Part shown: piece by piece, positions 15,159 through 19,529 of the stretch
Layout: each line of letters begins with the position of its first letter
Numbering within the stretch: the stretch's first letter is position 1
Assembly: GCA_003343765.1 (NCBI GenBank)
Contig: QAKO01000093.1
Span: forward strand, 1-19,529
Length of the DNA: 19,529 bases
Direction: 5' to 3'
From: Bacillota bacterium
GTDB taxonomy: Bacteria; Bacillota; Clostridia; Christensenellales; Borkfalkiaceae
Notes under the pieces: model-generated
What the model saw: the letters and a program-made list of their open reading frames with translations, nothing else
The model's database searches: none
What the model was told of the DNA's origin: nothing
Position numbers and translations under genes: made by a program

Positions 15159-15297
15159 ATAATGGTGAAATCTATGCAGTTCGGCGCTTTTTGCGCCGAA
15201 CGGCATAGCGGTTTGCCAGGCGAAAGTCTGTCCCGCGGTAAACCTGTAATAGTGAAATTCATTTGCCCGACAATTTTTTACGGCGAAAAACGTCGGG
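15159..15297. other. Unassigned multi-hairpin element in a convergent intergenic region
   Basis: Three hairpins lie in a row. A (15172-15208): CTATG, a 2x2 internal loop, then GTTCGGCGC around TTTTT. B (15210-15244): a 7-bp outer stem GGTTTGC/GTAAACC and an inner 5-bp stem capped by a GAAA tetraloop (15217-15230), leaving TCCCGCG unpaired. C (15266-15297): CCCGAC/GTCGGG with an inner T5/A5 pairing. Hairpins A and B are bracketed by the near-identical direct repeats ATAATGGTGAAAT (15159-15171) and GTAATAGTGAAAT (15246-15258). On the plus strand it would end at the terminator at 15334-15373. A small RNA, a hppA 3'UTR structure or a small mobile element are all possible. I do not recognise the family. 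Confidence 0.5.
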
Positions 15298-15333
15298 AAT
15301 TCCGTTGCAAAGACGGCCGCATGCACAACCGAC

Positions 15334-15373
15334 AAAAAGGGAGAGTGCAGAAATTTCTGCACTCTCCCTTTTT
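15334..15373. terminator. 40-bp perfect palindrome, bidirectional terminator
   Basis: Positions 15334-15353 are the exact reverse complement of 15354-15373, beginning AAAAAGGGAGAGTGCAG and ending in TTTTT. It lies between the converging hppA (+) and protease (-) genes and provides a U-tract on both strands. Confidence 0.88.
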
Positions 15374-15427
15374 CTGAATTTATTTTTTTGAAGGAGTTTA
15401 AAAGAATACCCAAAATCACACAAATTC

Positions 15428-15481
15428 AACCCTTTCCCTGTTGCGCCGATTCAAAGGGTTTCCCCGTAAAGAGGGAAACCC
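15428..15481 (-). terminator. Alternative hairpins after the protease gene
   Basis: GGGTTTCCC (15456-15464) pairs with GGGAAACCC (15473-15481) around an 8-nt loop, 17 bp past the minus-strand stop codon. A competing stem uses AACCCTTT (15428-15435) and AAAGGGTT (15453-15460). The minus-strand tail TTTGAAT is a poor U-tract, so termination may rely mainly on the palindrome at 15334-15373. Confidence 0.4.
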
Positions 15482-15498
15482 AGCGCTTTTTCAAACGG

Positions 15499-16959
15499 TT
15501 ATGCCTTGTTGGACGTGTACAGGGTATCCAGCTCCACGAGATCGGATTCCTTGACGGTATATTCTGCGGAAGTCGTGGACTCCCCGCCGCGCACGATTCC
15601 GAAGGAAATGGTATCGCCCGCGCGGATGGTCAGGATAACGTCCGAAATATCGAAATTGCGATCCAATGTTACTTCGCGAGTTTCACCGCCTTTGGTTCGG
15701 ATCTTGAAGGTCTGAAGCTTGTCGTTCATTTCCAGTCCCATGCTGTCGGCTATGGAGCCGGAATTGACCGAATCGACGACGATCTCTTCCCGGATCGTGC
15801 CGTACCCGCTGGCTATATCATAGACGTACTTCGAATTCTGCGACACGACCTGCACACCTAACTTGATCCCGTAGCCCAAGTTATCGCCGTTGCCGAAATA
15901 GTAATGCAGAATATTATCCGCCGTGCCTTTCGCAATTTCCAAAGGGATCGCATAGTTGATGTTCTGATCGGTCGAGTTCCCTGCGTTCGTGATACCGATC
16001 AGTTCACCTTTCAGATTGAACAGTCCGCCGCCCGAACTGCCTCCATAGATCGCGGTATCGATTCGGAGAGACCGATATGAACGCACCGCATTGTCGATCT
16101 GCAGATTAATATATTCGTTATCCACGCTCACGATACCCTCGGTAACGCTGATCCCTTCCCCTTCGGGATTGCCGATCGCGATCGCCGTCTCGCCGACATG
16201 GTATTCGTTCGCAAACGCAGCCGTCGTCACGTTCGGATTTTTCGCCTGAATATCTTCTGTCTCTGCGCGGATGATCGCAATATCGTTACTGATCGATCCG
16301 CCCACATATTCGCACTCGATTGCATAGCTTCCGTAATTGTAAATAGCGTAACCGTCCGATCCTGTTCCAGCTAAAGCAGGCGACCCCTCGCTCCCGTACA
16401 GATAGCAGACGATCTTGCGCGCCATGTGTCCGCCGTTCGCCGCCGACGCATTTACGTCATAGACCACATGGTAATTCGTGATGATATAGGTATAATCGTC
16501 CTGCATCTGGTACACCACGCCCGATCCCGTATAGACCGCAGTCTGGGTAGTCGTCGTAACTCCGCCAAATATACCGCCCGCCGACGATGTCTTCGTCTCC
16601 ACAAACTCCGTGTAGATCTTCACCGCCGATTGCAGACACGACCCGATCACCGACGCATTGTCCGTCGGTTCCGCAAGATACTTTTTCAGAAATTCGTCGT
16701 ACGTGAGATCATCGTTATAGATCTCTTTATAATACTCGTACAAATCCTTCGCCGTGACGTCGCTTCCGTTACTGATCGTAATTGTCGACGATGTCCCGTC
16801 CGAATAATAGATGGTATAGACATCCCCGTCGGCATTGGAAGACGTTTTCAGAATATTTTTCACCGACGCGGATTCCCCTGAACAGCCCGCAAGCACCAGC
16901 GCGAAAGCCAGCACCATGACCGCAAGCACTGTCAAAACAGTTTTTGTAAACCGTTTCAT
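15499..16959 (-). CDS. HtrA-like serine protease lipoprotein
   Basis: 486 residues. A lipoprotein signal peptide ends in LVLAGC with lipidated Cys26. A low-complexity linker and a charged segment (YTIYYSDGTSSTITI, then a helical stretch to about 97) precede a trypsin-like S1C domain (about 103-345). The triad is His164 (TNYHVV), Asp226 (SNDIAII) and Ser309 (GSSGGG). A PDZ-like domain occupies about 390-475 (GSIADSMGLEMNDKL). The protein would sit on the outer face of the membrane and degrade or process misfolded or surface proteins, as HtrA/DegP proteins do. The active-site motif has Ser in place of the usual Asn before the nucleophile. RBS GGGAG lies 8 nt before ATG 16959. It is monocistronic; proximity to surface proteins is suggestive only. 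Confidence 0.9.
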   Translation of the reverse strand: MKRFTKTVLTVLAVMVLAFALVLAGCSGESASVKNILKTSSNADGDVYTIYYSDGTSSTITISNGSDVTAKDLYEYYKEIYNDDLTYDEFLKKYLAEPTDNASVIGSCLQSAVKIYTEFVETKTSSAGGIFGGVTTTTQTAVYTGSGVVYQMQDDYTYIITNYHVVYDVNASAANGGHMARKIVCYLYGSEGSPALAGTGSDGYAIYNYGSYAIECEYVGGSISNDIAIIRAETEDIQAKNPNVTTAAFANEYHVGETAIAIGNPEGEGISVTEGIVSVDNEYINLQIDNAVRSYRSLRIDTAIYGGSSGGGLFNLKGELIGITNAGNSTDQNINYAIPLEIAKGTADNILHYYFGNGDNLGYGIKLGVQVVSQNSKYVYDIASGYGTIREEIVVDSVNSGSIADSMGLEMNDKLQTFKIRTKGGETREVTLDRNFDISDVILTIRAGDTISFGIVRGGESTTSAEYTVKESDLVELDTLYTSNKA

Positions 16960-16988
16960 AAACTAATCTCCCGTTTTTTAATAGCAAT

Positions 16989-16994
16989 ATTATA
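16989..16994 (-). promoter_or_regulatory. Extended -10 promoter of the protease gene
   Basis: Minus-strand TATAAT (16994-16989) is preceded by TGT, an extended -10. No good -35 is visible at 16-18 bp, as often found with extended -10 promoters. Confidence 0.6.
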
Positions 16995-17082
16995 ACACTT
17001 TTTAAGATAAGCGATACCATAGAACAGTGAATTTTTTATGAAAAAATCGTGAAGCGCGCCCACTTCTATCGTCGCAAAAGGA

Positions 17083-17111
17083 TTTACTTTTCCTGCGCCG
17101 CGGTGTATACT
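17083..17111 (+). promoter_or_regulatory. Promoter of nrdG
   Basis: TTTACT (17083-17088), a 17-bp spacer and TATACT (17106-17111). Bases 17107-17114 (ATACTATA) equal the left half of the NrdR-box-like sites found before nrdD, but the right half is not conserved here. Confidence 0.65.
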
Positions 17112-17125
17112 ATAAAAAAATGTTA

Positions 17126-17147
17126 CGGTTGTGAAAGTTCACAACCG
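17126..17147. promoter_or_regulatory. Rex-like palindromic operator or leader hairpin before nrdG
   Basis: A perfect 10-bp inverted repeat around a 2-bp centre with core TTGTGAAAGTTCACAA (17129-17144). The half sites TTGTGAA and TTCACAA are those of the redox repressor Rex, but Rex sites have four bases between them and this has two. It lies about 8-30 bp downstream of the predicted transcript start, suited to a repressor roadblock; an RNA hairpin is the alternative. Confidence 0.5.
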
Positions 17148-17165
17148 AAAACGGAGGAAGCGAAC

Positions 17166-17852
17166 ATGACTATTGCAGGACTGCAAAAAACAACCCTTCT
17201 GGATTTTCCCGGCAAAGTGGCTTGCACGGTTTTTCTGCGCGGATGCAACTTCCGCTGCCCTTTCTGCCAGAACGGCGAGATTCTCGAAGGCGGTGAAGGC
17301 GAAATCTCGCGCGAAGAATTGCTGGCGTTTCTTAAAAAGCGCAAAGGAATTTTAGACGGCGTCTGCGTTTCGGGCGGCGAACCGCTCCTGCAAGCGGATA
17401 CTCCCGCTCTGATCGCCGAGATCAAAGCGCTCGGCTATGCGGTCAAACTGGACACCAACGGCGCTTTCCCCGCAAAATTGAAAGAGCTTTGCAAGGATAA
17501 CCTTATTGATTTTGTCGCCATGGACATCAAAAACTCACCGCAGAATTACGATAAAACGGCGGGCGTGAAAGTCAACATGGACGCCGTCTTCGAAAGCGCC
17601 GAATTTCTCCTTTCCGATACCGTTCGCTACGAATTCCGCACAACGGTCGTCAAAGAATTGCACAAAGGCGAAGATTTTATCCGCATCGGACAGTGGCTGC
17701 GCGGCGCGCGGCGCTACTTCCTGCAAAACTTCCGCGACAGCGATGCCGTTCTTTGCCGCGGCCTTTCCCCCTGCCCCGATGCGCAAATGCAGGCGTTCAA
17801 ACAGCTCCTGAAGCCCTTCATACCGAGCGTTCTCATCCGCGGCGAAGAATAA
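17166..17852 (+). CDS. nrdG: Anaerobic ribonucleotide reductase activating protein (radical SAM)
   Basis: 228 residues from ATG 17166, chosen because CGGAGG (17152-17157) precedes it; in-frame upstream extension would run through the promoter. The N-terminus IAGLQKTTLLDFPGKVACTVFLRGC leads to the radical-SAM cluster motif C27-x3-C31-x2-C34 (CNFRCPFC) and the SAM-binding GGEP (70-73). This matches the NrdG2 type of activase, which uses a [4Fe-4S] cluster and S-adenosylmethionine to put the glycyl radical on NrdD. nrdD lies about 640 bp downstream on the same strand, with hairpins and its own promoter between, so the two are neighbours but probably separate units. Another glycyl-radical enzyme as partner is possible, but none is nearby. 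Confidence 0.88.
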   Translation: MTIAGLQKTTLLDFPGKVACTVFLRGCNFRCPFCQNGEILEGGEGEISREELLAFLKKRKGILDGVCVSGGEPLLQADTPALIAEIKALGYAVKLDTNGAFPAKLKELCKDNLIDFVAMDIKNSPQNYDKTAGVKVNMDAVFESAEFLLSDTVRYEFRTTVVKELHKGEDFIRIGQWLRGARRYFLQNFRDSDAVLCRGLSPCPDAQMQAFKQLLKPFIPSVLIRGEE

Positions 17853-17858
17853 GAAATT

Positions 17859-17956
17859 CTGCCCGCGCATACAATTTGCGCGGGCAGGCGCTCTTACTTT
17901 GCAAAATTTCCGACAATATAAACCGCTTGCGGCGCCCGAATGACAGGCGCCGCAAG
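17859..17956. repeat. Two GC-rich hairpins after nrdG
   Basis: CTGCCCGCGCA (17859-17869) pairs with 17877-17887, and CTTGCGGCGCC (17926-17936) pairs with 17946-17956. Both stems are perfect 11-bp. Neither is followed by a T-run. They form the start of the long gene-free stretch between nrdG and nrdD. Confidence 0.7.
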
Positions 17957-17957
17957 A

Positions 17958-17999
17958 AATCTGCGAGCCGCAAAATATCTGCGGCTCGCGGATTTTATT
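17958..17999 (+). terminator. Terminator downstream of nrdG
   Basis: A 15-bp stem (17958-17972 with 17980-17994, one T-G wobble) with a 7-nt loop AAATATC, followed by TTTTATT. It is the third hairpin after the nrdG stop and the only one with a reasonable U-tract. Confidence 0.65.
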
Positions 18000-18063
18000 C
18001 TGTCTGCCCTTGCAAAATGCGCAAAAAATGATGTCCGAATGACAACGCTTGCCGTCGCTCCGT

Positions 18064-18096
18064 GTGCGGAGCGTCGGCGGGTGCGGAGCGTCGGCG
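18064..18096. repeat. 17-bp tandem direct repeat
   Basis: GTGCGGAGCGTCGGCG occurs at 18064-18079 and 18081-18096, one base apart. The first copy can also pair imperfectly with GCCGTCGCTCC at 18051-18061. It lies in GC-rich sequence with no plausible gene on either strand. Confidence 0.75.
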
Positions 18097-18172
18097 ACAC
18101 TCTCGCCGCGCCCCGTTGCTTTCGCCGTAGGCTCCGATAAGAGCACGGCTTTATCCCTATTACGGCATTGTG

Positions 18173-18192
18173 TATAATACTATATATAGTAT
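18173..18192 (+). promoter_or_regulatory. nrdD: Distal -10 element overlapped by NrdR-box-like site 1
   Basis: The 16-bp perfect palindrome ATACTATATATAGTAT (18177-18192) matches the published NrdR-box consensus (aCaCwAtATaTwGtGt) at 14 of 16 positions. It overlaps a TATAAT (18173-18178), whose -35 region (TTATCC) is weak. NrdR represses ribonucleotide reductase genes when dATP is high, and nrdD is the next gene downstream. Confidence 0.65.
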
Positions 18193-18320
18193 CCGCAGAG
18201 GCGAGGCGCGGGCGAAGATCTTACAAAGCGGGCGGCGCCGATACGCTGAAAAAACAGCGAAAAGCCTTGATTTTACCGCCGTTTTCGTTATTTTATATGA
18301 TTTTTCCGTATTTCAACAAA

Positions 18321-18336
18321 ATACTATATATTGTAT
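18321..18336. promoter_or_regulatory. NrdR-box-like site 2
   Basis: ATACTATATATTGTAT matches the NrdR-box consensus at 14 of 16 positions and differs from site 1 in one base. It lies about 41 bp upstream of the -35 of the proximal nrdD promoter. Confidence 0.7.
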
Positions 18337-18353
18337 ATATAGAAAAAAATTAA

Positions 18354-18369
18354 ATACAATATCTTGTCT
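18354..18369. promoter_or_regulatory. NrdR-box-like site 3
   Basis: ATACAATATCTTGTCT matches the NrdR-box consensus at 13 of 16 positions. Its centre is 33 bp from that of site 2, close to three helical turns, which would place both on one DNA face as expected for cooperative NrdR binding. It ends 7 bp before the -35 element. Confidence 0.6.
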
Positions 18370-18376
18370 TAACCTA

Positions 18377-18405
18377 TTGACATATACAGAAAGGAGTGCT
18401 ATAAT
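18377..18405 (+). promoter_or_regulatory. Consensus promoter of nrdD
   Basis: Perfect TTGACA (18377-18382) and perfect TATAAT (18400-18405) with a 17-bp spacer, the ideal sigma-A promoter. Such strength makes sense under tight repression by the adjacent sites. The leader (about 18412-18495) has a small hairpin GCGGCA/TGCCGC (18435-18451). Confidence 0.88.
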
Positions 18406-18495
18406 GAGACTCGACCCGCTAAAAAAGAGATAGCCGCGGCAAAGGCTGCCGCACTACGATTGCTTTAAACAAAGGGATAAGGAGAGAGAAGAACT

Positions 18496-19529
18496 ATGTA
18501 TCAGGTCATCAAGCGCGACGGAACGATCGCAGAATTTGATTTGAAGAAGATCTCGGTAGCGATCACGAAGGCATTTGACGCCGTAAAAAAACAATATCAT
18601 CCGAGCATCATCGATCTTTTGGCGCTGAAAGTAACGGCGGATTTTGAACCCAAGATCAAGGACGGAAAGATCGCCGTAGAAGACATACAGGACAGCGTGG
18701 AATCAGTTTTGAGCCAGGCGGGGTATGCGGACGTTGCGAAGACGTACATCCTCTACCGCAAACAGCGGGAGAAGATCCGCAACATGAAATCGACCATGCT
18801 CGATTACAAAGCACTTGTCAACAGCTATGTAAAGGCGACGGATTGGCGCGTCAAGGAAAATTCGACGGTCACCTACTCCGTGGGCGGACTGATCCTTTCC
18901 AACAGCGGGGCGATCACGGCGAACTACTGGCTTTCGGAGATCTATGATGAAGAAGTGGCGAACGCGCACCGCAATGCGGACATTCACATCCACGATCTTT
19001 CCATGCTGACAGGGTACTGCGCAGGCTGGTCGCTCAAACAGCTGATCCAGGAAGGGCTGGGCGGGATTCCCGGCAAGATCACGTCGGCGCCGGCGAGCCA
19101 TCTTGCGACGCTGTGCAACCAGATGGTGAACTTTCTGGGCATCATGCAGAACGAATGGGCGGGCGCGCAGGCGTTCTCCTCGTTCGATACCTATCTTGCA
19201 CCGTTCGTGAAAAAGGACAACCTCACCTACGAACAGACGAAAAAGTGCATTGAATCCTTTATTTACGGCGTGAATACGCCCAGCCGTTGGGGTACGCAGG
19301 CACCGTTCTCGAACATTACGCTCGACTGGACAGTCCCGAACGATCTCGCCGAACTCCCCGCGATCGTGGGCGGAAAGCCGCAGAATTTCAAATACAAAGA
19401 CTGCCAGAAAGAAATGGACATGGTGAACAAAGCGTTCATCGAAGTGATGATCGAAGGCGACGCCAACGGACGCGGATTCCAGTACCCGATCCCGACCTAT
19501 TCCATCACGAAAAACTTCGACTGGTCGGA
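18496..19529 (+). CDS. nrdD: Anaerobic (class III) ribonucleoside-triphosphate reductase, 5' part
   Basis: The frame is open from ATG 18496 to the window edge (344 codons), so only the N-terminal half is present. Residues 2 to about 92 are an ATP-cone allosteric domain (YQVIKRDGTIAEFDLKKISVAI). The catalytic barrel then begins, with HIHDL (164-168), YCAGWS (174-179), in which Cys175 is the expected thiyl-radical cysteine, and PSRWGTQAPFSN near 256-267. The enzyme reduces ribonucleoside triphosphates to dNTPs without oxygen. The glycyl radical site lies in the missing C-terminus. RBS AAGGAGAG at 18479-18486. The ATP cone implies dATP inhibition of activity. NrdR-box-like sites and a consensus promoter lie upstream, and its activase gene nrdG lies 5' on the same strand. 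Confidence 0.93.
   Translation, partial: MYQVIKRDGTIAEFDLKKISVAITKAFDAVKKQYHPSIIDLLALKVTADFEPKIKDGKIAVEDIQDSVESVLSQAGYADVAKTYILYRKQREKIRNMKSTMLDYKALVNSYVKATDWRVKENSTVTYSVGGLILSNSGAITANYWLSEIYDEEVANAHRNADIHIHDLSMLTGYCAGWSLKQLIQEGLGGIPGKITSAPASHLATLCNQMVNFLGIMQNEWAGAQAFSSFDTYLAPFVKKDNLTYEQTKKCIESFIYGVNTPSRWGTQAPFSNITLDWTVPNDLAELPAIVGGKPQNFKYKDCQKEMDMVNKAFIEVMIEGDANGRGFQYPIPTYSITKNFDWS

Noticed and set aside
15164..15260. Resemblance of GCGAAAGTCTGTCCCGC to a cobalamin riboswitch core
   Set aside because: There is no GGGAA segment, no GCCACTG B12 box and no downstream plus-strand gene within reach; the similarity is too short.
17049..17165. Upstream extension of nrdG
   Set aside because: It would translate the promoter and the palindrome; ATG 17166 has CGGAGG in front and matches the family N-terminus.
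17535..18146. 203-codon minus-strand frame opposite the nrdG end
   Set aside because: It overlaps the conserved nrdG coding sequence and its terminators and shows no family or RBS.
18404..18433. Nine-codon frame MRLDPLKKR with AAGGAG in front
   Set aside because: Its ATG overlaps the -10 of the consensus nrdD promoter, so the main transcript would not contain it. Only a transcript from the weak distal promoter could.

Overview
The window looks like chromosome from an anaerobic, low-oxygen-lifestyle Bacillota (Clostridia-type) bacterium with a mid-range G+C of about 50 %. The basis is the gene set: an ATP-cone class III ribonucleotide reductase (NrdD) with a radical-SAM activase, a K+-dependent-type membrane pyrophosphatase, an ECF S-component QueT behind a preQ1-type aptamer, a divergent EF-G paralogue, GGAG-type ribosome binding sites and TTGACA/TATAAT promoters. 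The exact lineage cannot be read from the sequence; an uncultured gut clade is an inference. No CRISPR array, IS element, tRNA or rRNA was seen.

Layout. 1-2440 (+): preQ1-like aptamer and queT; a strong terminator; a palindrome plus a degenerate 8-9 bp repeat array; then a Crp/Fnr-type regulator with a candidate operator at its own promoter, followed 3 nt later by tcdA; shared bidirectional terminator. 2447-9862: two large prepilin-like proteins with beta-solenoid-type bodies, both on the minus strand, on either side of a plus-strand EF-G-like GTPase gene. The two prepilin genes share promoter, leader and N-terminal coding sequence, but their bodies are unrelated. 9863-12900 (-): a DUF2156-GNAT fusion and a membrane GT2 glycosyltransferase, each with its own promoter. 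12965-15373 (+): membrane pyrophosphatase, followed by an unexplained multi-hairpin element and a 40-bp palindromic terminator. 15499-16994 (-): a lipoprotein HtrA-like serine protease. 17083-19529 (+): nrdG, then a roughly 640-bp hairpin-rich and AT-rich control region with three NrdR-box-like sites and a consensus promoter, then nrdD, which runs off the window.

How it fits together. Much of the window concerns the envelope: prepilin-like surface proteins, a surface protease, a glycosyltransferase, a lysyl-PG-type synthase domain and an ion-pumping pyrophosphatase. The nrdG/nrdD pair is the anaerobic dNTP supply system and appears to be under NrdR control. The most original signal is the shared regulatory leader of the two prepilin genes: two overlapping, mutually exclusive hairpins with compensatory base changes between copies, attached to a constant N-terminal module with a swapped body. 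Other items worth a look are the degenerate GTPase motifs of the EF-G-like protein and the structured element at 15159-15297.
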